NCBI GenBank assembly: GCA_019915015.1 | Contig: JAHBBC010000045.1 | Coordinates: forward strand, 1 to 64,000 | DNA from: Auriscalpium vulgare | Taxonomy: Eukaryota > Basidiomycota > Agaricomycetes > Russulales > Auriscalpiaceae | Direction: 5' to 3' | DNA length: 64,000 bases | Shown here: piece after piece, positions 33,859-43,819 of the stretch | Layout: the number at the start of each line of letters is the position of its first letter | Position numbering within the stretch: position 1 is the first letter of the stretch | Made by a program: the position numbers and the translations under genes | The notes under the pieces: generated by a model | Databases searched by the model: none | What the model was told of the DNA's origin: nothing | The model's input: the letters and a program-made list of their open reading frames with translations, nothing else

Positions 33859-34065
33859 ATTCTTTCACCTCTTCCCACCTGACCACACGACTCTGAAGTG
33901 GCTTTCGTCATCCAGGTCGTGCATCAAGATATCTCCTGCAGTTAGTTCGCACACTTCCCTATCTTTGTCATAAACACATCTTGCGTTTACCAGAGAAACT
34001 CGGTAACACTCATCTTTTTCTTCTTTCTTCGCCCCCATCAGCGCCTACACGACGCTACCGTTACA

Positions 34066-37000
34066 ATGTCGCAAGCCCAAGTGACCGCTTCCAGCACACT
34101 CCCAACGACATCACCTCTTGACGGCTTTGGTTTCACTACGATTGGACGTCTGTCCGCACTGCAACAACGCATTACGGAGGGAGAAAATGCCGACTATCGT
34201 TCTCCATCGCCTGCTCCTTCCGAGCCGCCCCTCTCTTCACCATCCTCGAGCCCGACTCATGGGCGACCTCGTCTCCTTCAAGTTTTAGGAGAGTCTGCCA
34301 TGGATGTCGACTTGGACGGTGGCCACGACGTTGCGTCGGCCAGCCATCCCAAAGGTTCTGCTGCCGGGCTGTCTCTCGAGTCATACGAGCTCCATCAAGA
34401 CTTGGCTTCCGATAGAGTTCCTGTCTCACCAATCGATGGTCCCAGCGCGATCACCCTATCATCGAACCCGCCCTTATCGCCAGAGCGATCCTCGTCTCTA
34501 AATCCCAATCCCAGCGCAACCCACCTCAACACTAACTCCCAATCCCCCCTGCCGACCTCCGACACCTCACCTATCCGACCCGATCTCATCCCTTCTCTTT
34601 CTACGCTCCTGTCTCTAATCGGTACACGAGGCGAAGGTCTGCCGGAAATTCGCAGCGGGTTCGACTCTAAGGCAAGCGAACTCTCCAAGAGCAGCGCTAT
34701 TGCGACCTCCGCCGTCCAAGTGGCGTGCGACCATATGCTCCCTCTGCGTACAGCCGCTGAAGAAATGCTCACCCGGGCGGACACGCTGTCCGCAGAGGCG
34801 GCTTCCATGCGCGAGCAGGCGCAGGCCCTGAAGACTACGGCCGACAATATGGAGGCTGCGCTCACTCGCTCGAGGGCAGAGGTTGGCACCGTAGGCGAGA
34901 AAGCTGGCCTTATCACCCGTTTCATGGGCGACATCAACGACTGGCTTCATGCCCGACAGATGCGCGAGCAAGAGCCGACGGATCGCATCCAATCGGCGCT
35001 CACGCAATACGAGGAACAGCAACAGCGCCTAGCCGAAGAAGCGCGTCAAGCGGAAGAAGAACGTCAAGCAGCTGCCGTCGCGCAGAGGCAGGAAGAGGAA
35101 CGACTTGCGGCCGAAGCCCGTGCCGCGGAGGAAAGGCAGAGAGCCGAGCAGGAGAGGCAGAGAGCTGAGGAGGAGAGGCAGAGAGCCGAGCAGGAATGGC
35201 AGAGAGCACAGGAAGCTGCTGAACGCAAGATCGCGGAGGAGGAGGCCGAGCGCGCTAGGCTTGCGGAGGTGGAAGCTGAGAATCAAAGGCTAGCCGTCGC
35301 CGAGGAACAGGAGCGCCAGCGCGTGTATGAAGCTAAACGTGCCGCTGTCCAGGCGAAGAAGTTCAAGAACGGCTCGGAGAGCCTAACGCCACCCACTTCT
35401 TCCGCTGGCCAGATTCATAGGCCCACCGCATCCCATCTCCCTCCTGCACCTGCCCCGCTCCGCATCAGCCCTGCGAAATCTGTGCCGCCATCGTCTCGTT
35501 CAGCTTCAGCGTCACATTCGCCCGTATCCATCTCTCCCCACGCGTCTCTCCCCTCTCGACCCGACTTTCCGGCGACGTCGCGCAAGCAAAAGAATGCTGC
35601 TCCTGGATTCGTCCCTGCACAGACTGAGGCGGGCCGCGCTGTCCGCATCGACGCGCCTTTCACGAGCACGACGCTGGCATCTGAGCGCGCCGAACGCACG
35701 GCCGCGGGAACTAGCGCCGATAGGAAACCTGTGAAAACTGAAGTAGGAATACCGCAAGCTCAATCGAAGCAGCAAAATGCCGCGTCAAGTAAATCTCAGG
35801 CCACCGTGCACGTCAAGCGAGAGCCGTCCGTCAAGCGAGAGCGGTCCGTCAGGCAAGAGCCTTCAGCGGAGTCGCCATCTTTGCGATCGAGCTCCTTGCC
35901 AGTCGAGCGCGGTCCTGCGTCCCCCGTGTCGTCTCAGCGAGTTCCCAGCGAGTCACGCTCTGGACCTGGTATCGCTGAGCAACACCCGTCGAACTGGGAT
36001 CAACCGCGCCAGGCAGGCGATCCTCAGCCAGGCCCGCCTTCCGTTGCGGCTGCTGTGGGATCTCGCAACTTTCCCGCGGGCTCCTCCACTGGCGTTCGTG
36101 CCAGGTCACCTCTCCGACAAGGCGACGTACATTCGTCTCAAAATGTGTGGGGCGATTCTCATGCGTGGGGCGATCCTCATGCGCGGTGGAATCACAGCGC
36201 GGGGACCGGACCTGTAGGCGATGGTGGTTGGGCCGGTCTCTCGGCGCCTGTGGCAGTTCCGCGTCGACGCCTGTCGGACGATAGCTCAACGGATCTCGCG
36301 AGCAACAGTCGGGGCCGTCAAGCGGCCCGTTACTCCCCACCTCGTGAACCGCATCAAATTCGACGATACGAGGCCGAGCCCCGGCGCGGTGATCACTGGT
36401 CGCCTTCTCTGTCCCCCGTCCGCGTATACCCTACGCACCGTGGTGACTCGCCCGAAGTGCGAGTACCTTCTAAGCGCACGCTGGTACACGCTTCACACTC
36501 CCAGCGGCAACAGGAGCCACCGCCTTCTCGCCGTCGGCTTGCTTACGAACGTGATGAAAGTCCAGGAGGTTATCCTTCGGCCGGTGGCTGGGATCGTCCT
36601 CGTAGTTGGACGCCGGACTCGAATGGTAGTCAAGGCGAACGCAGACGCTATCCATCACCTTCGCCACCTTTGCCGCCTTCGCCACCGCTGAGGTCAATCA
36701 GGCAGACATATGACCATCATGCCTCATCGAACTACCCTTTGCAGCACCGAGAGCAACCTGTGGCCATGCGCGATGCATATCACTCTCATCGCGCGGAAGG
36801 ATCGCTCACCAGACCAGCAGATACGCCCTCTCCTTCGTATGAGGACCGCGTCCCTCGTCGGCGAGAAGCCACGCCTCCTTACGTTTCGCCTCAGTACCAC
36901 GCTCCCTCCGCTCCTGCACCAATTACCGAGGACCCCCTTCGGACGCATGCTCCTCCGGTCCCCGAACCGTCGCGTATGGAAACCCACGTGCCGCTTCCGT

Positions 37001-37227
37001 CGCAATCCACCTCCCTCCTGGATCGTATGACAGACGATAACAAGCGGTCAAAGCCCCAGGCCTCCTCCAGCCGCACGAAGGCCACTCGAGGCACCGCTCC
37101 TGCCCGAGGCAGGACCCAGCGCCCACGGACCGACAGCAATCACAATCGTCAAGGTCTGAATCTGCTAGACAGGATGAATAATGCAGGCGATTCGACCGGA
37201 CGTTCTCTTCAGGACAGGTTATCATAG
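34066..37227 (+). CDS. Large intronless Ser/Pro-rich protein with central coiled coil, function unknown
   Basis: One uninterrupted frame of 1053 residues; the family is not recognised. Residues 1-190 are Ser/Pro-rich and disordered. Residues 190-300 contain helical Ala/Glu/Met-rich heptads (LRTAAEEMLTRADTLSAEAA). Residues 310-430 are a strong coiled coil made of repeated RAEEERQ/RAEQERQ units. The C-terminal 600 residues are basic, Ser/Pro/Arg-rich and carry short repeats: VKREPS-VKRERS-VRQEPS, and WGDSHAWGDPHARW. Near the end the motif (L)LDRM occurs twice (STSLLDRMTDD, LNLLDRMNNAG) and the protein finishes SLQDRLS. Lack of introns is unusual here, and the LLDRM/LQDRL tail recalls Gag-like proteins of mushroom retroelements, but no LTRs or pol are adjacent. 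The start is 208 bp downstream of the CACTG transposon, which may affect its promoter. Confidence 0.75.
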   Translation: MSQAQVTASSTLPTTSPLDGFGFTTIGRLSALQQRITEGENADYRSPSPAPSEPPLSSPSSSPTHGRPRLLQVLGESAMDVDLDGGHDVASASHPKGSAAGLSLESYELHQDLASDRVPVSPIDGPSAITLSSNPPLSPERSSSLNPNPSATHLNTNSQSPLPTSDTSPIRPDLIPSLSTLLSLIGTRGEGLPEIRSGFDSKASELSKSSAIATSAVQVACDHMLPLRTAAEEMLTRADTLSAEAASMREQAQALKTTADNMEAALTRSRAEVGTVGEKAGLITRFMGDINDWLHARQMREQEPTDRIQSALTQYEEQQQRLAEEARQAEEERQAAAVAQRQEEERLAAEARAAEERQRAEQERQRAEEERQRAEQEWQRAQEAAERKIAEEEAERARLAEVEAENQRLAVAEEQERQRVYEAKRAAVQAKKFKNGSESLTPPTSSAGQIHRPTASHLPPAPAPLRISPAKSVPPSSRSASASHSPVSISPHASLPSRPDFPATSRKQKNAAPGFVPAQTEAGRAVRIDAPFTSTTLASERAERTAAGTSADRKPVKTEVGIPQAQSKQQNAASSKSQATVHVKREPSVKRERSVRQEPSAESPSLRSSSLPVERGPASPVSSQRVPSESRSGPGIAEQHPSNWDQPRQAGDPQPGPPSVAAAVGSRNFPAGSSTGVRARSPLRQGDVHSSQNVWGDSHAWGDPHARWNHSAGTGPVGDGGWAGLSAPVAVPRRRLSDDSSTDLASNSRGRQAARYSPPREPHQIRRYEAEPRRGDHWSPSLSPVRVYPTHRGDSPEVRVPSKRTLVHASHSQRQQEPPPSRRRLAYERDESPGGYPSAGGWDRPRSWTPDSNGSQGERRRYPSPSPPLPPSPPLRSIRQTYDHHASSNYPLQHREQPVAMRDAYHSHRAEGSLTRPADTPSPSYEDRVPRRREATPPYVSPQYHAPSAPAPITEDPLRTHAPPVPEPSRMETHVPLPSQSTSLLDRMTDDNKRSKPQASSSRTKATRGTAPARGRTQRPRTDSNHNRQGLNLLDRMNNAGDSTGRSLQDRLS

Positions 37228-37650
37228 GTCTCGTTTGTTTTCTGTTTGGGCTCCGGCGGTACTTCCGAGTGCTTTGAATTCCTCGTTATGTGTCCGATGT
37301 AAACACCTCGGTGTTAATCAGTTGCTGCTCTCCATTCCTCTACCTGATGTCCATACTTGATGGGTTGAAGGCTTTTGTAACCTATAATAAATGATGCCTC
37401 GGTCCTTTTACCGTGGCGATAGGGCGAACAACAAATTTCAGCTATCTCCGCGCTTGGGCCGTGCGTGCTCCACGCTCCATGATTTCCCAGCGCCGTGGTT
37501 CTGATCCATAGAACTCGTTGACGCTGGGCAGCGAGTTCGGTTGTATCCTTACTCTTCCCCTTTCCATCCGCACGGTTGCAGCACGTTCCTCCAGTGCAAG
37601 GCTCGCTTTCGGCACCTCTTAAGGCCACTCTCCAACTCTTCGTCGCCCTC
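37228..37650. other. Intergenic, promoter of the glycopeptide gene
   Basis: No gene is supported in these 423 bp. Confidence 0.4.
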
Positions 37651-38801
37651 ATGGCTCCCACTTTCATTACGCTCTTCCTGTCCGTGCTCCTCGCTGGTGC
37701 AGCCGTTGTCAACGCCGAGTCTCACACCATTCGCTTTGACAATCAGTGAGCTGCTCTCCCTTCTGGCCCGTGTGGCATGCATGTGATAACGAAGCTCGTG
37801 CGTCGCAAAGGTGTGGTAAAGGGACTGTGAGTGCCAAGGTTTGCATGCTGGAGAAGATCTCAGCGAGGCTCTCTTTTATGTTTTAGCCCACGCTCATCAT
37901 CGGCGGACACATCGTTTCAAACGGTTCCGACTTCACTAGTTCCGGTCCCGCCTCGTCTGGCATAGCGTGAGCATCCTCGGTCACGAACAACACCGCCTAT
38001 ACTGAACGCCCTCCCCTCGCAAGCTATTTGCAGACAGGGCAATGCTTGTTCAACGGCGAGAACTGTGCGCTTACCGAGTTCACGCTCGGAAACCCGACGT
38101 GCGCCGGGTGCGGCTCTAGTGTTGACATCTCCTTGATCCCCCCGTGCGTATTCCGCGGCGCCATGAACGTCGAAGTTGGTGCTGATGGACGCTTTGACTA
38201 GACATGCTCTCAATGTCCCGACGGCCTTCAGGTGCGTGTGCAGTTGTGTCCTGGTTATGGCTGTTGCATCTCTTCGTCAGCTTCTTCAATGGGTGTGACG
38301 GCCAAGGCGCGAGCTGTGAGTTTTCTGACCAGGTATCCGTGGAATGCTACCTGACGAACGTTGTCATCTTGTGCAGGCTCAACGCCGGATTGCTCTACCG
38401 CCTTCTTCAAGCCAGACGACAATCAAGTGCAGGTCGCTTGCCAGACCGACAATGTGCGTTTCCCTTAAACTCCATTCTAACCGCATTGTCCTGAACATCA
38501 CTTCCTTCAGGTTGACCTCCTGATAACGTTTTGCGGCGGCGGCAGCAGTTCAACCCCAGCATCCAGTAAGCCAGCAGCGACCCAGTCATCTACGCGCCCG
38601 ACTTCGACGACACTCGCCAGCGTCATCCCACCGAAAGTGCCAGCTTCGAGCAAAGCCGCTGCTGCAGTAGCTGTTACGAGCTCGACGTCCTCGTCACACG
38701 TCCTGGCGCCGTCGCCATCGTCGGCCTCGCCGAAGTGCAAGCACCGCCGGGCGGCGCGCAACCATCGTCGTCGCTCGCGCGTGCTGCGGTCCCACTCCTG
38801 A
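37651..38801 (+). CDS. Small secreted 'glycopeptide' family protein with Ser/Thr-rich tail
   Basis: Eight exons (37651-37745, 37811-37826, 37887-37966, 38024-38143, 38202-38231, 38281-38315, 38377-38453, 38511-38801) give 247 residues. A signal peptide (LFLSVLLAGAAVVNA) is followed by SHTIRFDNQCGKGTPTLI, GHIVSNGSDFTSSGP, YLQTGQCLFNGENC and FFNGCDGQGASC, ending VACQTDNVDLLITFC. These blocks and the paired cysteines match a widespread Agaricomycete secreted family usually labelled glycopeptide, distantly thaumatin-like. Function is not established. The C-terminal ~75 residues are Ser/Thr/Ala-rich, likely O-glycosylated, and end in a very basic HRRAARNHRRRSRVLRS, which is odd for the family. One exon is only 16 nt. 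All phases close without shifts. Confidence 0.85.
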
Positions 38802-39102
38802 TTCACGACTTTCATAACTCTTTTATACACGTCTTACCTCTTACCACGTTTTCTTTCCGAGGTCCCTCGACGGTGGCCGCGTTGGGCCCTGGATGAAGTT
38901 CATGACATACGTACATGCGATTGTGTTGTTCATGCTTTTGGCCTAGTCGTTCTACCCCAGCGGTAGCCCATATTTAGTCGCTCTGTTGAGCTCTACCTGA
39001 TTCAAATCGATGTCTTAGTGCCAAGGTTGCGCGCCAGGGGCTTGCAAATGAAGCAGCATCGCTCGGTATTCATACACTTGTCCTGCAGACTGCTTGTTGC
39101 TA

Positions 39103-40778
39103 TCAGCCTTCCTTCACAATCTCTTCCACTGCCTCCACAAATATCTGCACTCCCTTTGCCAAGTCCTCCTGTGATATGTTGAGCGGTGGGATGAATCGCA
39201 CTGTCTCGTACACCGAAGTCGTCAATAGGAACATGCCCTTCTCCAGACAGCGCTTCGTCACACGACTCGCGAGGCTCTTCGGCGCGCTCGCTGAGACCGC
39301 GGGATCGTTCGCGGAGTGCGACGGCGAGGCGAACTCGACCGCAACCATGAGGCCCTGTCCACGGACATCGAGGATGTTCCCATTTAGGCTAGACTTGCTC
39401 CGAAGCCCGTTGAGGGCGGAAAACAGCTCTTGGGATCTGGCGGGTGGTCCAGACTGCATCAACACAAGCGAGGAATGGTGTCTGTCGCGCTTGGCTCACC
39501 GCGCCTGGACGTTGTCGAGAATTTTCTCTTCCTTGAAGGCATCGGCCACGGCCACAGCGGCGGCGCAAGAAACGGCGTTACCGGCATATGTTCCGCCCTG
39601 TAGACAAGTGGTGTCAGTCCCCGGGAGCAACAGCAAAACGGCGTGCTTCTGACCATGGAACCCGGCTTGAGCTTGTCCGTCAGCTCCTTCCTGCTGACGA
39701 TCGCGCTGAGCGGGAATCCGTTTGCCAGGCCCTACCGATCCAAGTCACGTTAGCCAGGTCCATCACCCACCCATGTTGACCCACACATACTTTCGCCATC
39801 GTCATAATGTCCGGACGCACACCGGAGTACTCGATCGCGAAGTTCTTACCCGTCCGTCCAAAGCCGCTCTGAACCTCGTCGATGATGAGCAGCATGCCAT
39901 GCTTGTCACAGATCTCGCGCAGACCGCGCATGAATGCGGGTGGTGCAGGGACGTAGCCACCTTCCCCCATGACCGGCTCAACAAGGATGGCAGCAGTGTC
40001 CGTCGGCGCAGTCTGCTGCTGGAGCAGCAGTTCGAGCTGGTACAATGACGCGCGGACGAGCTCGTCTTCGCTTGAGGTTGGGGATGTGTTGAAGTGGTGC
40101 CAGTAGGGGAATGGCGTCGTGAAAACGCCAGGCTACAAACGCATGTGAGCGTACGGCGCATGGGTGGGGGGCGTAATTCGGACCATGAGCGGGGCAACAC
40201 CATCGCTGTAAATCGTCTTGCTCTTCGTCACCGCCATCGCGCCAAACGTGCGTCCATGGTATGCGCCCTGCATGGTAATGATGTTGGTCTTGCGCGTCAT
40301 TTGGCGCGCCATTTTGAGGGCGCCCTCGACGGCCTCGGAACCCGAGTTCCAAAAGAAGAACGAGTCGAGCGAGGGGTCGGGCATCATTGGAATGAGGCGC
40401 TCAATGAGCTGCAGGTATGGCTCATGGAACGCGATACTGCACTGGACAAGACCGAACTTGAGATTCCCCTAGCTCGTGGAGCAGACCGAGCACGTACCTG
40501 CCCGTGTACCAGATTCAAGCATTGGTCCGCGGCAGCCTTGCTGACCTTAGGGTGACAATGACCTGCTTCCTTGAGCAACAGAACAGCCTGAAGACGTGCC
40601 GTAGTGACTCACCCAAGTTCGTGACTCCAATACCACAGGTGAAGTCGAGAATGCGACGCCCACTGGCCATCGTCACCCATGAACCCTCGCCTTTCTGAAA
40701 TACATCCTCGGTGATGCGTCCCAACCCTTTCGTTACATGTCGTTGGCCGAATTCAACGAGGGATGACTGGGTTGACAT
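39103..40778 (-). CDS. PLP-dependent class-III aminotransferase (4-aminobutyrate aminotransferase-like)
   Basis: Seven exons join from ATG 40778 ([18 protein letters not shown]) to stop 39103-39105 (VEEIVKEG), about 446 residues. Marks: [51 protein letters not shown], the PLP-binding Asp block [29 protein letters not shown] (Schiff-base Lys in AKG), [14 protein letters not shown] and RFIPPLNIS. The intron at 40133-40183 (donor GTCCGA) removes what would otherwise be an in-frame TAG. Family members move the omega-amino group of GABA, ornithine, beta-alanine or related amines to 2-oxoglutarate or pyruvate. There is no obvious mitochondrial presequence. It heads a run of oxidative enzymes (41.9-53 kb), so a role in a tailored amine pathway is possible. 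Confidence 0.92.
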
Positions 40779-41920
40779 CGACCGAGCGCTAGTCGGAGGG
40801 CGGACGTTAGGGACAATCGGATGGTGAGAGGTGAGATGCTGTTGCGCTCACCTAGAGATTCGCCTCACACTTCGTGCCAACCTCCTTGGCGACGATAGCG
40901 TAGCCCGACATATTGCCTGCGACATGGTAAGAGCTGGTAGTAGGAGTCCAAGTGTCCCGGCGGCACGGTCTCGGCATGCGCTCCAAATAGACGCCAAGTT
41001 CCAACACGAGGCAACGCGAGGATATAATATAGGTTCGACTTGCAGATATAAGTTATTGCTGTCCAGTATACTCTCGTACAAATAACTCTTCTTTCTATAA
41101 GTACTGTACGGTAGAGCGGCCCAGCCAGTGAGTAAGTCGAGGCTCGACTCCCGGCGAGCCGGTGGCGTGTGATAAACGTTCGGCGTATGCCGTACGGTAT
41201 CATTAAGGCCATACGGCTCGACTTCGAATTCAACTCAGTCGATTCTCGCTTTCCTTCCTACAGGCATGACGCCCGAGAACGTCCTTTCAACAAGATCCGA
41301 GGATCAACTTGCGAGCCGATCCATTTCTAGTACTCGACGGGCGGCCTTGGAGCCCGCGAGCATTGATGCCATCTTCCTTCAAGTTGCCATTCCTCGTTCT
41401 CGATCTTTCGGCGGAAGAAAACGCACCGCCCGTGCAGTACTCAAAGCCGGCGTCATCTTGGACGACAGTGCGGGTGGGTTCGAGACTAAGAAAGGAGGTC
41501 GCTGAGCAGAGTCGTAAGCGCAGTGGATAGACACCGCGTCAAGTACTTCCCTCTGTAGGCCGCGTCAAGTACTTCCTCCTCGGAGTCCAGCTCGCGGGCA
41601 ACACACTCTCGCATCCTCCAGACAGCGAGACTCTGCAAGAAAATTTTTCTTCAAGATAGGAGGATATAAATGCGAACGTCATCTCTTTCCGTCAGTGCTG
41701 GACCACCGTGGAGCCCGTCAGCGCGTCAGCGCTTGAGCGTTCCTCCGGGTGGGCCTGTCCTATCTTATGTATGAGTAATTCTGCAGCTGCCTCGATGTAG
41801 TCCGATCTGATCTTCGAGCGGAAGACACCGTACCGTCGGCCGTTCTTAAAGCCGTCACCATCCTAGCAGGTGAGTAGTGGACCATCCTATCCTGTCACAT
41901 ACGTTTCAAGTGAAGTTCTC
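40779..41920. other. Intergenic with a 17-bp direct repeat
   Basis: No gene is supported; the frame at 41266-41505 has no splice partner or family. CCGCGTCAAGTACTTCC occurs at 41534-41550 and 41560-41576 (period 26). Confidence 0.4.
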
Positions 41921-43321
41921 ATGACACCAATGTCTCAACTGTATAGCTCTCCCGTTGTTGTGAGTATCCTGGATAATCTTGATAGTCATTGCCTCGATCT
42001 GATTGCCAAAGGTTTCCGGGGCGTCTGGCTTCCTAGGGTCCCATATCGCCACACAGCTGCTCGAAGCAGGGCACGCCGTCCGCCTGTGAGCCGCGCCTAT
42101 ATGGCTATATAACTCTCCGTTACTCACATCCGCTAGTCTCGCGCGGAGCCAGAAAGCTCGTGAGCTCCAGACGGCTTTCAAGGACAATGCGCGCGTTACA
42201 GTGGTCGAGATCAGCGACATTGTGACCGACGACTTGTCTGCCGCCTTCATCGGTATGTCATGCCTCAGCGAAGTTGCCGACCCATGTACTGACGCATTTT
42301 AGGTGCCGGTGCTGTGATTCACGTTGCTTCTCCGCTTGCCGGGGCGGCAGCTCCTGAGGTCGCTCTTACGGTATGGCAGCACTATCCTACCCACACACAT
42401 GCGTTGACACGGAACCAGAGCGCCGTACAAGGGACGCTGAATGTCTTGCATCAAGCAGTCAAGCACAAGGTGGCGAAGGTCGTTATCACTGGCAGTTTTG
42501 CGTCATGCTCAACTCGTGAGTCCTGCATGAACCACATGATAGATTCCATCATCCGAGCATATGGATGCAGCTGGGGTGGGCACGGCATGGACAGGAGTGA
42601 CCCTTTCAGAGAAAGGTATGTAGTGCTTTTTGCTCTACTTTGGTCTCCACACTGACAGTCCGGTTATACAAAGACTGGGGAACGGTTACGAAAGAAGAGA
42701 CTTTGCACGGCGGACACGATCCCATGTGGGTTTATTCGGCAAGCAAGATCCTGGCCGAGCAAGCAGCGTGGCAATTCGCCGAAGAGCATCGTGAGATCTC
42801 GATCGCATTCAGTAAGGCGTCGTTACCGCGTCACCTAACATTCGCGCTGACGCATTATTACAGTCAATCCACCACTCCTCTACGGGCCTTTCGCCAAGGG
42901 CTTCCCGGCGCCGGCTCGCACGCGACTGGGCACGAATAAACTGATCTATCAGCTCATCGTCGGGGAGAATGGGCCAAGGGAGTTGTCGCCCTTCTTCTGC
43001 GACGTGCGCGATGCGGCTCGGGCCCACGTCCTCGCGCTCAACCTTCCGCCGACCCCGGACGTTCAATCAAAGAGGTTCCTCGTGTCTGGTGGATCCATGA
43101 TCTACAAGGCCGCCATCGAGTACCTCGCTGCCCAGAACCGTCCAGAGATTTCGAAACGGTTGCCATCCCTGGACACCGTTCAGCCTCCCCCTGGTCCGCT
43201 GTCGGTCGTCGACACCAGCCGGGCGCTGAGGGTCCTCGGCATGAAAGAGTATGTATCGTGGCAGAAGACTTTGTTGGAGACTATAAATGATCTGCTAGCT
43301 CTTGAGAGCAGTAGTGTTTAG
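41921..43321 (+). CDS. NAD(P)-dependent epimerase/dihydroflavonol reductase-type SDR
   Basis: Eight exons (41921-41959, 42012-42085, 42137-42252, 42303-42370, 42419-42515, 42571-42615, 42659-42811, 42864-43321) give 349 residues. The N-terminal Rossmann motif is VVVSGASGFLGSHIATQLLE; the cofactor-strand sequence VTVVEISDIV, HVASPLAG and the catalytic YSASK (Tyr-x3-Lys) follow. Further on are NPPLLYGPF and FCDVRDAARAHVLAL. This is the extended SDR fold of cinnamoyl-CoA, dihydroflavonol and methylglyoxal reductases, which reduce a carbonyl using NADPH. Exon 6 (42571-42615) is the least certain segment. No transmembrane anchor is visible. It lies in the same orientation as, and 500 bp from, the downstream P450 gene, consistent with a joint pathway. 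Confidence 0.87.
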
Positions 43322-43819
43322 CGCTGGGCATAGGATACCTGAGTCTGAATTCCACATCATGACCCCGGCGGATCTGTTCCCTCTGCACACGGTCATTGAA
43401 GCTTCGGTCAGCGCCTGGAGTCGTCGACTCGGCGTCTTTGTGACACAAGCGCCTCTTCGCAGCCCGCGATCCCGGAACATCATTCAAAGGGAGGATCCGA
43501 GGGTCTTTGGAGGATCTTGATGTTCGTATGTAATTACCTCATCAGCCCACTGCATGCTCAGCGCTCGCGTGTGCCCAGCGGCGATCAAGTCTACTACATC
43601 GCAGCATCACATCTGTTCCATCACTTCACTTCCAAGGAACACTACCAGGCTCCCACGTCTACAAGATACACTTATGGCGGCGTGGCTTCGTTCGGCGGCT
43701 GCGCCGTCGCAGTGTGCGCGCCGTGCATCCGACTTCCAGAGTCTAACTTAGCTACGAGACCTGTCCTTTCTCCCTACCTCTGAGTTCTCCAGCGACCTCA
43801 CCCCATTCGCGCGCCCAAG
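43322..43819. other. Intergenic between reductase and P450
   Basis: No gene supported; contains the P450 promoter. Confidence 0.4.

Noticed and set aside
40133..40183. In-frame TAG in the aminotransferase as a disabling stop
   Set aside because: A 51-nt intron with donor GTCCGA and acceptor TTTGTAG removes it and joins APLM to PGVFTTPF naturally.
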